NCBI GenBank assembly: GCA_037957365.1
Contig: JARHVA010004089.1
Coordinates: 1,165,001-1,229,000 of the forward strand
Source: Torreya grandis
Lineage: Eukaryota > Streptophyta > Pinopsida > Cupressales > Taxaceae
DNA: 64,000 bases
Direction: 5' to 3'
Shown: positions 10,964-20,532 of the stretch, piece by piece
Numbering within the stretch: the stretch's first letter is position 1
Layout of the letters: every line of letters begins with the position of its first letter
Notes under the pieces: generated by a model
What the model was told of the DNA's origin: nothing
Databases searched by the model: none
The model's input: the letters and a program-made list of their open reading frames with translations, nothing else
Position numbers and translations under genes: made by a program

Positions 10964-12516
10964 TGAAAATGGATAAGGATAACTGAAAGCAAACTAATCT
11001 AGGGGAGGTGATACACCAAATAACATGATGACATCCAATTATATGCATATTAAAATTAAAATCAAAGGACAATCTAAAAATATAGTTCTCCAATCTTCAT
11101 CTTCTCATATCAATGCTACATTATGAGGTAATAAATGAATGTGAATAGTTTTGAGTATGAAATGACACTTCCAAATCAAACCAAGCATGGAATTACATGG
11201 GGAAACTAAAAAGACACTTCTTGACCATTTTCCATGTGGCACACTTCCCAAGGAGGCTGTACAAGTGCTAAAATCTTCATTTCCTTCAAGAAAAATACCT
11301 TTTCTTCTGCATAACCTATCATATTTCAATTTTTTTAGTTATGTAGACACCTAAATCTGGCTACCAATAACCTCCAATCAAGATTTTGGCCAATTTCCAC
11401 CCAAAATGCACAATTTGACCTAAAAACACTAAAACATGCTAAATGATGTAAAACTAACATATTCAAGTGTTAATTTTGGCCAAGGTATCATTAAATGGGG
11501 TAATGCAATTTATGGGCTAGCTAACTTTGATCAGATCATTTCAAGTCAAAATTCTAACATTGCACCTAGGTGCTCTGGACTACTCTTTCCTATCAAATAT
11601 TTTACACAAGACACATTGATAACATCCTAAATGGGAATACGGTTCCAATGCATCTAACATTGCCTTCTAATTTTAATCCAATCAAATTTTGGACCAATGA
11701 GAAGGTATTCTGATCAATTTGAGTAATTTGTGCACAAAGTGATTAAACATGCTTAAGAGCTAATTAACCCAAATCAAGGCCTAATTAAGAATTCCATGAA
11801 AACTTGTTGAATAATTTGTTTTGGAAATGAATATTGAATAGTTGCATCATTAGGTGACTTCATTTTTTGGGAAGACATCCCTAGGCCATAAATACCACAA
11901 ATATCAAGATTCATGCCCTCCATGCCTCATTAATGCCTTCCATGATGCCCTCCATACCTCTTAATTTCCCCTTCTTCCAATGTCATGATGAGGATAATTA
12001 TAAACTTAATTCCAAAAATTGAATTAATCCTTAACCACACATCTTAATCTTGAGATGAACAGTTTAGGTTGATCCAAGACATGCTTAAAAATTTATAAAT
12101 AGAGAGGCCATAAACTTCATTTTTGAGCTATTTTGGTGCAAAGTTATAATGCACAATTATCTTCAAGAATCCATTGCAATTATTGTTACCATGCCAAATT
12201 AATTTCAATCCAATTCAAGCCATAAGCCAAAGGTGCCAAGGAGAGATGGAGGTAGCCAATCTTCCATTGCCAAAGACTTCATGAGCACAAGCTAAGAAAG
12301 CCCCTACAACAAGCATTTTGGAGCATCCAAGGAAGGTAAAAGAGATTTTTATTTTATATTTTAGTTGTTTGTTTTATTCATATTTGTTAACTAAGCTCTA
12401 CCTAGTGTCTAGGCCTAGAAATGTTATGCTAGTTAGTGTGTTTCCTTCTTTTTGTTTTCATTTTAAAACTAACACAATACTAACCATCCTCTCTTGAGTC
12501 AAATTCTTAGTTCACA
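10964..12516 (+). repeat. E8 right LTR (about 1.55 kb)
   Basis: TG...CA bounded, with a purine tract on the left and a primer-like site on the right. Its first 950 bases repeat the left copy. The small frames in it (for example 11436-11630) have homologues in the left copy and are not genes. Confidence 0.55.
12095..12114 (+). promoter_or_regulatory. TATA box in E8 LTR
   Basis: TTTATAAATAGAGAGGCC has a textbook plant TATA core and lies about 420 bases before the inferred LTR end, a normal U3/R position. It supports the plus-strand reading of E8. Confidence 0.5.
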
Positions 12517-12518
12517 TA

Positions 12519-12537
12519 TGGCACACCCGATGGGACC
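12519..12537 (+). other. PBS-like site of E8
   Basis: TGGCACACCCGATGGGACC follows the LTR end ...TTCACA after two bases. TGG plus a C-rich run is the usual form of a Gypsy primer-binding site. About 120 bases of leader-like sequence follow before E7 begins. Confidence 0.45.
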
Positions 12538-12654
12538 AAATGCATCCCACACATTAAAAAGATAATTTTTTAGCTTTAAAATATTCATTTGGACCATTAA
12601 AACTCTTGAAAATTAATTTTCTAACTTTATTTTGCCATGGGTTTACACAGTAAC

Positions 12655-12904
12655 CAACATCAGCTAGTAAAATAAAAACAACTAAGAGATAAGTGATCAA
12701 TCTTAACTAAGAGATAATTATCCTTAAAAAATAAAAACAACTAGCAAATACTCTATAATATCTAAAGATAAATATGTAATATTTCATAATATCTAAAATA
12801 ATATAAATGAAATATCTACATATAAATGGTGGGAATAAATAAATAAAAGAAAATAATAAATCACATAGGTGAACATGATCTAAGGTAAATAACATACTCT
12901 AACA
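12655..12904 (-). repeat. E7 3' LTR, truncated
   Basis: About 250 bases matching the right window end in several words (ACTAAGAGATAA, TAGCAAATA, ATAATATC). It ends CTAACA at 12904, next to the purine tract. The part equivalent to about 63700-63870 is missing. Confidence 0.65.
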
Positions 12905-12920
12905 CTCCCCCTCAAGTGAA
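12905..12920 (-). other. Polypurine tract of E7
   Basis: On the minus strand GCTTCACTTGAGGGGGAG runs up to the LTR start TGTTAG; a typical Copia tract. Confidence 0.75.
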
Positions 12921-13099
12921 GCTAGGGGCCAAAAATAGAGTGGCATATCCATAATATGAGTCTCGATAATAAGGCCTGATCAGATACTCATGTACAATAT
13001 ATCCATGAAATAATATCTCATAAAGTGCAGAAAGAGAGAAAACCCATAGGAAAATAAAACTCCCCTCCAAAAAGAGAGAAATGAAGAAATAAAATGTCC

Positions 13100-14204
13100 T
13101 CTTGAACACCCTCCAAGGACAAATTTTGAAACCCTAAGCATGTCATGTAACTCAAGGTAATGAGGTGATGAAAAAGGCTTTATAAATATTTTAGCAACCT
13201 ATTACTAAGTTAGAATGTACTCCAAGTAAATAACTCCATCTTGAATGTGTTGATGAATTAAGTGCATGTGCATCTTAATATGCTTTATCTGTTGGTGCTT
13301 AATATGGTTATGAGAAATGTGGATTGCACTTTGGTTGTCAAACCAAAGTACAGTAGGTGAATCTTGTGTGAAGCTAAACTCTATCAATAATTGATGAAGC
13401 TAAAGAATCTAATGACTCACTATGACTCTTTCCATGTACTTTGCCTTTGTAGATGAAAGTGCAATAGCGTATTGCTTCTTGTAATCCCAAGTAACTAGAA
13501 AATAACCAAGACAAAAAAAAGTAGCCAGAAGTGGAACCCCTATCATCAATAGAACCTTCCCAATCTAAACCAGTATATCCAACCAAGTAGAACCTTTATT
13601 GTATTGTAATCCAAAGTGGAAAGTACCTTAAAAATATCATAAATCCTTTTGGTAGCCTACCAATGACTATCATGAGGAACATGTGCAAACTGAGATATAA
13701 GCCCAACTATAAAATAAATATCAGGGTGAGTATGGATTAAGTACATGAGACTTATAACCAACTACCTATACAATGTAGAATCACCAAAAAGGAGTAGTGC
13801 AGGTGGAAGTAAGATTGACCTCAAACTAAAAATGAGAGGGATTTGGATTTCAATAATCCATATTAAAATGTTGATTAAAATCAAAAGTGTACTACTAACT
13901 CAAATGAATCCCTAAATTTGATTGAGAAATCTGCAAACCAATGAAAAAGTGTAAAAGACCAAGATCTATCATATTAAATTACACTAAAAGATCTTGTTGA
14001 ATAGCTTGAATCTAAGGAAGAGTTGCCTATAAGAAACATATCATCAACATAAAAAACTAGTATAATAATATCCTCTCCAACATGTTGGATATATATGATA
14101 GGATATGAGTGGAAATGAATAAACCAGTAGATAAAAGAAAAAAATCCATCTTCTCAAACTAGGCCTAAAGAGCCTATTTGAGCCCATAGAGAGACCTTTA
14201 TAGT
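13100..14204 (-). pseudogene. E7 RT C-terminal half and RNase H
   Basis: From the insertion point downwards on the minus strand: YGLK*AL at about 14186, an RT palm trace with VDD near 14050, then GYTGLDWEGSIDDRGSTSGYFF at 13510-13580, and LWFDNQSAIHISHNHIKHQ at 13287-13345 with HIQDGVIYLEYI after it. These are the Copia RNase H blocks in order; the central Asp of the WFDNQSA block is present. Frames 13374-13586 and 13205-13387 are open separately and overlap out of frame, so at least one frameshift lies between them. Upstream RT continues at 28636 after removal of E3. Confidence 0.88.
14200..14204. repeat. E3 target-site duplication, left
   Basis: ATAGT, repeated at 28631-28635. Confidence 0.85.
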
Positions 14205-15020
14205 TATATACACCTTAAATTGGTCAAGCAACCACATATATCATGTATTTTCACAATCCTTTCATAGGAGACTCCAACTGGAGAATATGAGCTTTGTTCA
14301 CATTTAGCCATGTCTTTCGTTTTAGTCATCTCAATCTTATTACATGCATTAGACACCTTTTTGCCTATTTTTAATCATCCAAAGCCTTTCAAATAGTCAT
14401 TCCACCTTAGTCAGGTTAGGATGTATATCTTCTTTCTATCCCCCCATGTCTCAGGTCCCAAGACTATAAGATAAGAGCATTGGGGTTGGCAATAGCATTG
14501 GTGCCACTAGTGTCCATTTCTAATGCTCTTGTCCAAATCTATTTTCACCTCTAACGATCAGTTTCCTTCACTCATTAGGTCTCAGCCCCTTTTTTAGCTT
14601 CATCCTTAAGTTTCCCAATGTCATCCAAATGCAAATAAATCTCCCAAATTTTAAATAAAGAGTCTCCTCTATAAAGGACAACCCAAGGTATTTTATATCT
14701 AGCACTTACTACTTTGACATATTAGACATAATAAAAATCAATCAATAGTATAGCTCAGCATTTTAAATCACACATAGACTTGCATGCTTGATTAAAGAAG
14801 GGCCTAGGTGAAATTCATTATTACATCTATCATGCACATTGATTATGCACATTCTCTAAGGGAGAACTACATTTGATCTGAGACCCTAGCTTGAGGGTTA
14901 ATGTAGGCAACGATCAAGATAATAAGGGTTCTAGATCATGCAATCATTCTACCTCTAACCCAATTTTTTCCCTTTAATTTTTGATATATTTGTTGTTTAC
15001 ATGTGTGTAAATGAATATAG
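14205..15020 (+). repeat. E3 5' LTR, first part
   Basis: Matches 27405-28218 in order (ACACCTTAAATTGG, GAATATGAGCTTTGTTC, TTGCCTATT). A TATA-like CTCTATAAAGG lies at about 14669. Broken at 15020 by E2. Confidence 0.85.
15016..15020. repeat. E2 target-site duplication, left
   Basis: TATAG, repeated at 19472-19476. Confidence 0.9.
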
Positions 15021-16198
15021 TGTCAGGGATGCGAAACACCGGAAGCATACAATTGATTACCAAATACCAAGCAACTTAATATGCGGAAATAAACCAGATT
15101 CATCAAGTAACTAGAATTCAGAATAACACAGCATATGAGAGACAATACACAACTTGTATTAACACTTTATACAGAAAAGAATACAATAAAGAAGATGCCA
15201 CTTCTTCTCCACCACCTTACAGAGGTTTCCCACACCTCAAGTGAATAGTAATTCTTCTCCCCAAAGCTCTCCCTCTCACAGGTCCCAACACCCAACTCAA
15301 ATACAGAGTTGGTGTTCACCTCCCGTGCTCCACGCACAACACAAGTGCTCCACGCACTCCACAAGTACTCCACGTGCTCCACAAGTACTCAAGGTACTTC
15401 AAGTAGATCTCCCATGAATCTACAACAACCTGCAATTCAATAGACCATACTTTTGGAAGGAACTCCCTTGCCTTCCTCTCTTGCTCTATCCGAGTACACA
15501 CCTGTACTCCAAGTAGATCCTGCCTGATACTGCTCCCTGTTGTGTTGCTGTCTATATGACCTTGCACACCTGCAAATCAAACAACGGTTCTGCTCACCTG
15601 TGAACCTCGAACTTGCACACACATACACCTGCAGATCAACGATCTTACTTACCATGTAGATCTCTTATATAGGCCATGCAACTATGACCAAGATCCTACA
15701 CTCCTGAAGAATCCAGCTGACTCTCCAAACCAACACCAACGCACCTGGTACTGAGGCACTAGGAGGAACGCACCATTACTCTACCTCACACACAGAAGGA
15801 GCTTATAATTATGCTCTCTTACTCCCTAACACACTTTTCCAATACAATCATGAGTCTATTATATAGATCTCATCCAAACAATAATTAGACATCTAATTAC
15901 AATAATTAGATCCGTAGCTCTCAGTCTAAAAATAGATCTCTTCATGCAAACACTTGGTTCGTTAGCTAACTGCCCATAAATAGCTCGCAGTCGAACCACA
16001 CAGGCGACCAACGTCGATCCCTGTCTGCCTGGAAGTGACCGATGTCGGCCGATATATGACCGATGTCAGTTGCTTCCCTTTGTTATCCTGCCAACGTCGG
16101 CTGATCAGACCGACCCCAACTTCTCTGCAACTCAGCAACCTTCAGCAACCTCCTCTCCTGTTTGCATCAGTGAAGCTTTTAGCTCCACAATCCTAACA
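15021..16198 (-). repeat. E2 3' LTR
   Basis: TGTCAGG...CCTAACA on the plus strand. A TATA box (minus strand CTATATAAGAG) lies at about 15664-15674. The four palindrome sites at 16004-16105 all carry CpG-type changes here. Confidence 0.93.
16004..16105 (-). promoter_or_regulatory. Decayed GACGTC-box cluster in E2 3' LTR
   Basis: Four sites (GACCAACGTCGATC, GACCGATGTCGG, GACCGATGTCAG, GCCAACGTCGGC). Each matches an intact or near-intact site in the other LTR at 19277-19374 and differs by CG to TG or CA changes. Confidence 0.65.
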
Positions 16199-16216
16199 AT
16201 CTCCCACTTAGAGATA
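16199..16216 (-). other. Polypurine tract of E2
   Basis: On the minus strand CTCTAAGTGGGAGAT precedes TGTTAGG, the same as in E1. Confidence 0.8.
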
Positions 16217-16259
16217 AATAGCTGCACTGTACCTGTACCTGTACTCCGTCTAATTTGTT

Positions 16260-16920
16260 TCCTGGTTTGTATCCCTCTTCAAGCTCCCACCTGAAGACAA
16301 CACACCACACAACCTGTGATGTACCTCCTGTCATCCGAGTAACTTGCCACATCTGAACCTACAACCCCTGTAGTGAAGTCCTGACCCTGCATAGCAACCC
16401 CTGCTATCGGTCCCTCTCAAAAACCTGAGAACCCACTTCCCTGAATTGGCTTCTAACTCTGACAGCTCCCACTGCATGGGAAAACTCAGGTCTATACCAG
16501 ACCTCATGTGATTTCAGACACTGTACCTGTCCAGCCCTTAGTGTGCTCCGGTTCTGCATCCTGAACCTCGCCAACACTTGATTCACATCAGCTCCCACTG
16601 GAGACAAAATCAACCTGTGATCTCCATGCCTCCCATGTCAAAGAATTTCGCTGCTCCAAACTCCTCATGACATGACACTGAACTAATCTTACCCTTAGCT
16701 CAGCAAAACCCTGTATGTACACCCCTGCTAGCTAGCATACTATCCACATACAACAACAGAATGATGTTGCAATCATCATCCCCCTGGTAAGTCAAACCAT
16801 AGTAGTTACCCTGACACTGACTAGAGTCATGCTCTGTCCTCCCCCTGTCAAAACCTGTACCACTGTCCTGCAGCTCCTCAAGACCATATGACCTGGTCTT
16901 CCGTCTCACGAATCCGTTCT
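16260..16920 (-). pseudogene. E2 reverse transcriptase remnant
   Basis: On the minus strand a short frame (16909-16700) reads TRSYGLEELQ (from SLYGLKQ), then DDDCNIILLLYVDSMLASRG, the RT palm block in which YVDD has become YVDS. Downstream the trace continues (VRLVQCHVMRSLEQRNS, from the KDLG block) to about 16260 with many stops. RNase H is almost unrecognisable. The homologous E1 piece is better kept (1870-2274). Confidence 0.75.
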
Positions 16921-17204
16921 CTCTATTCTTCTACTAAGGAATCCATTCGTCTCTGTGCTTTCATCCAGCTGGCAAACCTACCAAAACTTTTGTTTGGTTC
17001 TGCATCATATCCCTGCCTAGCTCCCACCTGTTTCCTGGATCCTTCCTGCTCTATAGTCAGCAACAAGTATGAAGAAGAGGAACACGAATTTGAGGGCCTA
17101 ATTACGCCTTCAGTCCTCCGTATGGGTGTTTGAGACTCCTTGACAGCATGCTGTCCACCCAAAATTTGTTACAGTGATCAACCTCGATCACTCCACAGTC
17201 TGCA

Positions 17205-17440
17205 TCCGACCGACGTCGGTTCCATGCGTCTGTACCTGACTACCAACCTACTAGCGCTGGTGTCCCTGCTACCGACGTCAGTCCTCCTGACTGACATCGG
17301 TCTTACTTACTACCGACGTCGGTCCCATGACCGACGTCGGTCTTACCCTGCTCGACATTGCTTGCTTCGGTCTGCACATGACCGACATCGGCACCTGTCT
17401 GTTCGATGCCGGTTCCTCGTGACCGATGCCGGTATCTGTG
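17205..17440 (-). repeat. ACCGACGTCGGT palindrome array (internal, E2)
   Basis: About nine irregularly spaced copies. The exact 12-bp palindrome ACCGACGTCGGT is at 17209, 17312 and 17330; variants are at 17271 (GACGTCAG), 17290, 17381, 17404 and 17421. The stretch separates the pre-integrase and RT remnants, where the integrase core should be. The 290-codon frame enters it, so part of it is translated as repeated [GK]TDVGH-like peptides. Confidence 0.8.
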
Positions 17441-18175
17441 TTCGCCTGTGAGTGATGACTTTTTACCCGCGAGCTCCTTTGGATCAAAACACATGTCCAA
17501 ACTGCTCTGCTCAGATGTATCCAGCCTCATCCACTGAACTCTGTCTGCCATCTCCTCCAAGAACACCAAGGCTTTCCAGTTCTTAAGCCTGTCAAATATA
17601 TCTGTCTTCTGTTTAAGAACATGCATCTCCTTCCTGCTCATGTGACCAAGCCTACGAAGCCACGTCTCCGCAACAAAAGAAGAATCAGTAATATAAACAA
17701 GTAGATAAAGTATACCTATTTTCTTACCACCAGCTAATTCAAGTGCTACCGCTGTGAGAGTTCTTGTGCATCTCTCATCACCCAATCTTTTTGAAAAAAT
17801 TAGCCATATCTCCAAACCTGGGACCTGCATGACCTTCATCAACACCTGTGTGTTGGCCGCCCACAATTTTAGCTTCACTTCCCCTTTGCCAATCCTTTGG
17901 CAAGGCTTACCAGCTCCTCTACCTGGGGCTGCATGGAAAGAGGCAACTGAATCTTTTATCCAAGATTCAACTTTATCCAAGAAACCTGCAAACACATCCT
18001 GTGCAACAACACCTGCAACATCTATATCTTTAGTTTCTTCATGCTGATCTGTTACCAACCAACAATGTTTTTTTACCTGTTCTTTCTTTCCATCAGACTG
18101 TGAGTAACCGTCTGTGCTTTTCAACTCCTCCATTCTTAGCTTACTTTGATCTGCTGTTGCTCTACTCCCACTCAA
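17303..18175 (-). CDS. E2 chimeric ORF: gag tail - protease-like - pre-integrase - repeat tail
   Basis: A 290-codon open frame, the longest in the window. The first codon at 18175 is TTG and a stop lies just before it; the first ATG is residue 15 (MEELK) and is also present in E1 at 418, so I take that as the real start. Residues 30-40 are a gag zinc-knuckle remnant (GKKEQVKKHCW). Residues 72-84 read WIKDSVASFHAAP, a Copia protease active-site region with Gly replaced by Val, so probably inactive. Residues 170-190 hold the GAG-pre-integrase block RRLGHMSRKEMHVL. Residues 230-290 are basic to polar and encoded partly by the palindrome array (TDVGH repeats). It has no integrase, RT or full gag. 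Whether it makes a protein is unknown; its openness may be chance in a fairly young copy. Confidence 0.6.
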   Translation of the reverse strand: MSGSRATADQSKLRMEELKSTDGYSQSDGKKEQVKKHCWLVTDQHEETKDIDVAGVVAQDVFAGFLDKVESWIKDSVASFHAAPGRGAGKPCQRIGKGEVKLKLWAANTQVLMKVMQVPGLEIWLIFSKRLGDERCTRTLTAVALELAGGKKIGILYLLVYITDSSFVAETWLRRLGHMSRKEMHVLKQKTDIFDRLKNWKALVFLEEMADRVQWMRLDTSEQSSLDMCFDPKELAGKKSSLTGEHRYRHRSRGTGIEQTGADVGHVQTEASNVEQGKTDVGHGTDVGSK

Positions 18176-18232
18176 TCAAAAACCCCTGAGAGTGCCCTGT
18201 AACCAAAACACAACCTGCTTCCTACAACCTTA

Positions 18233-18293
18233 GCTCTGATACCACTTGTTGGTATCAAGCTCAAGAACCTACAACCAAGGCTCTGATACCACT
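18233..18293 (-). other. Tandem primer-binding sites of E2
   Basis: On the minus strand AGTGGTATCAGAGC occurs directly after the LTR (18293-18280) and again 47 bases further in (18246-18233), the second followed by TAAGGTTGTAGG. Each is preceded by ...ACA. The LTR of this copy ends before the first site, unlike E1. Confidence 0.85.
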
Positions 18294-19471
18294 TGTCAGG
18301 GATGCGAAACACCGAAAGCATACAATTGATTACCAAATACCAAGCAACTTAATATGCAGAAATAAACCAGATTCACCAAGTAACTAGAATTCAAAATAAC
18401 ACAGCATATGAGAGACAATACACAACTTGTATTAACACTTTATACAGAAAAGAATACAATAAAGAAGATGCCACTTCTTCTCCACCACCTTACAGAGGTT
18501 TCCCACACCTCAAGTGAACAGTAATTCTTCTCCCCAAAGCTCTCCCTCTCACAGGTCCTAACACCCAACTCAAATACAGAGTTGGTGTTCACCTCCCGTG
18601 CTCCACGCACAACACAAGTGCTCCACGCACTCCACAAGCACTCCACGTGCTCCACAAGTACTCAAGGTACTTCAAGTAGATCTCCCATGAATTTGCAACA
18701 ACCTACAATTCAATAAACCATACTTATGGAAGGAACTCCCTTGCCTTCCTCTCTTGCTCTATTCGAGTACACACCTGTACTCCAAGTAGATCCTGCCTGA
18801 TACTGCTCCCTGTTGTGTTGCTGTCTATATGACCTTGCACACCTGCAAATCAAACAATGGTTCTACTCACCTGTGAACCTCGACCTTGCACACACATACA
18901 CCTGCAGATCAACGATCTTACTTACCATGTAGATCTCCTATATAGGCCATGCAACTGTGACCAAGATCCTACACTCCTGAAGAATCCAGCTGACTCTCCA
19001 AACCAGCACCAACGCACCTAGTACTGAGGCACTAGGAGGAATGCACCATTGCTCTACCTCACACATAGAAGGAGCTTATAATTATGCTCTCTTACTCCCT
19101 AGCACACTTTTCCAATACAATCATGAGTCTATTATATAGATCTCATCCAAACAATAATTAGACATCTAATTACAATAATTAGATCTGCAGCTCTCAGTCT
19201 AAAAATAGATCTCTTCATTCAAACACTTGGTTCGTTAGCTAACTACCCGTAAATAGCTCACAGTCGAACCACACAGGCGACCGACGTCAGTCCCTGTCTG
19301 CCTGGAGGTGACCGACGTCGGCCGATATATGACCGACGTCGGTTGCTTCCCTTTGCTATCCTGCCGACGTCGGCTGATCAGACCGACTCCAACATCTCTG
19401 CAACTCAGCAACCTTCAGCAACCTCCTCTCCTGTTTGCATCAGTGAAGCTTTTAGCTCCACAATCCTAACA
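18294..19471 (-). repeat. E2 5' LTR
   Basis: 1178 bp, TGTCAGG...CCTAACA on the plus strand. Minus-strand TATA (CTATATAGGAG) at about 18944-18955. The GACGTC cluster at 19277-19374 lies about 330-430 bases upstream of it. Confidence 0.93.
19277..19374 (-). promoter_or_regulatory. GACGTC-box (C-box) cluster in E2 5' LTR
   Basis: Four sites in 98 bases: GACCGACGTCAG, GACCGACGTCGGC, GACCGACGTCGGTT and GCCGACGTCGGC. GACGTC is the C-box core bound by plant bZIP factors (established knowledge of the family). The position in U3 upstream of the TATA box suggests an enhancer; this is inference. Confidence 0.6.
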
Positions 19472-19476
19472 TATAG
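19472..19476. repeat. E2 target-site duplication, right
   Basis: TATAG, same as 15016-15020. Confidence 0.9.
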
Positions 19477-19892
19477 GCTTTTGGATATTAAAATGGACCT
19501 AAAATGATCTCTATTAACTTTCAACCTCTAAAATTTGGTATACAAGCTCACATTGACCTAGTGAATAAAACACAGAAAGCTTAAATCCTGAAGACAATAA
19601 TGGAAAAGGTGGAATATAGCATTGCTGCCAATACTTTCGACTTTTAGTGCTCCTATGTAATCAAAAAATGAAGGCCAGATCTAGATTCTAGATAGTGTCC
19701 TAGTCCTGCATGTCAATTTCCAACTCCTAAATCATCCATTTCAACCCATTTTTAGAGAAGTTTATTTCTCTCCCTCATGTAATTTAGTTGATAAAAATCT
19801 ATATTTTACCATATTAAACTAGATTTTTCCCTTACTTTAGACCCCTTATTATTTAAGAACTAAACACTAGTTTTCCTAAAAATAATAAAACA
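19477..19892 (+). repeat. E3 5' LTR, second part
   Basis: Continues the match to 28219-28630 (GGCTTTTGGATATTAAAATGG, ..., AATAATAAAACA). Confidence 0.88.
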
Positions 19893-19912
19893 TTTTGGTG
19901 AACCTGACTTAC
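19893..19912 (+). other. Primer-binding site of E3
   Basis: TTTTGGTGAACCTGACTTAC follows the LTR end ...AAACA; TGGTGAACCTGACTT is the likely tRNA match. E5 has the same site with two G-to-A changes on its strand (60981-61001). I cannot name the tRNA with confidence. Confidence 0.6.
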
Positions 19913-19964
19913 TTTGAACAAATATAAAACCCTAAGTACCTTAGGATTTCTCTTTCAAATTTTT

Positions 19965-20468
19965 GTGCAAAAATTCAAATTCAAATTTCTAAATTTTAGT
20001 ATTAATTTTTGTATATTTATTCTATTCAAATTTATTTTTAGAATTTAAATTATTGACATAATTTTTAAAATTTCTACAACCTTAGCTCAAAACCCTAGAT
20101 TTCCAAACTAGGTCCTTAAACCCTAAGCCTACCTTGCAAATTTTAGAAAAATATTTTGGAATTTTTGTAAATTGTTTACTTTGTCAAAAAATAATTTCAA
20201 AATTAATAGTTTTCTTGTGCAAAAATTCAAATGCAAATTTATGATTTTTTGTATCAATTTTTGTGCATTTATTTTATTCAAATATTCTTTTAAAATAAAA
20301 ATTATTGCATAATTTTCAAAAATTCTAAAACTCTTACTCAAAACACTAGATTTCCAAACTAGGTCCTCAAACCCCAAGTTTTCATCCCTTAAAATTTTTA
20401 GAAAAATACTTTGGATTTTTTGTAAATTGTTTGGATAGTCAAAAATATTTTCAAAATATCTATGTTCA
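19965..20468 (+). repeat. 252-bp direct duplication in the E3 leader
   Basis: 19965-20216 repeats at 20217-20468. Both units begin GTGCAAAAATTCAAAT and share CTAGATTTCCAAACTAGGTC and TTTGTAAATTGTTT. The units lie between primer site and gag start and are quite diverged. Confidence 0.8.
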
Positions 20469-20532
20469 TAGTTATTTTTGCATTTATTTACTTAAAAGTA
20501 CTTTTCAATATTATCTTTGGTGAAAGAAATAA

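Larger units (their letters stand above)
5083..12650 (+). mobile_element. E8: broken Gypsy-like unit with two LTR copies
   Basis: Sequence 5083-5259 plus 9112-9905 repeats at 10964-11913 in direct orientation. Both copies are preceded by a purine tract ending in GGGGG and begin TGAAAA. The right copy continues through a TATA box (12097) to ...TTCACA at 12516 and then a PBS-like TGGCACACCCGATGGG. The left copy loses similarity at 9905 and runs into an antisense acidic ORF remnant that ends at the purine tract. I infer a plus-strand LTR element from which the second half of the first LTR, gag and pol were deleted. A different minus-strand reading (5' LTR on the right, acidic ORF in sense) is possible but fits the TATA and tract less well. 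No target duplication was found. Confidence 0.55.
15021..19471 (-). mobile_element. E2: complete non-autonomous Copia element, sister of E1
   Basis: Two 1178-bp LTRs (15021-16198 and 18294-19471), TSD TATAG, iMet primer sites on the right and a purine tract on the left, all read on the minus strand. I count about 40 differences between the LTRs (roughly 96.5 % identical), mostly C/T and G/A changes. The internal 2.1 kb has the same make-up as E1: gag tail, protease-like, pre-integrase, palindrome array, RT remnant. The shared deletion in two separate copies shows that the shortened form itself transposed, using enzymes from elsewhere. Confidence 0.93.

Noticed and set aside
17754..18047. Plus-strand frames opposite the E2 ORF
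   Set aside because: Shadows of the minus-strand protease/pre-integrase frame.
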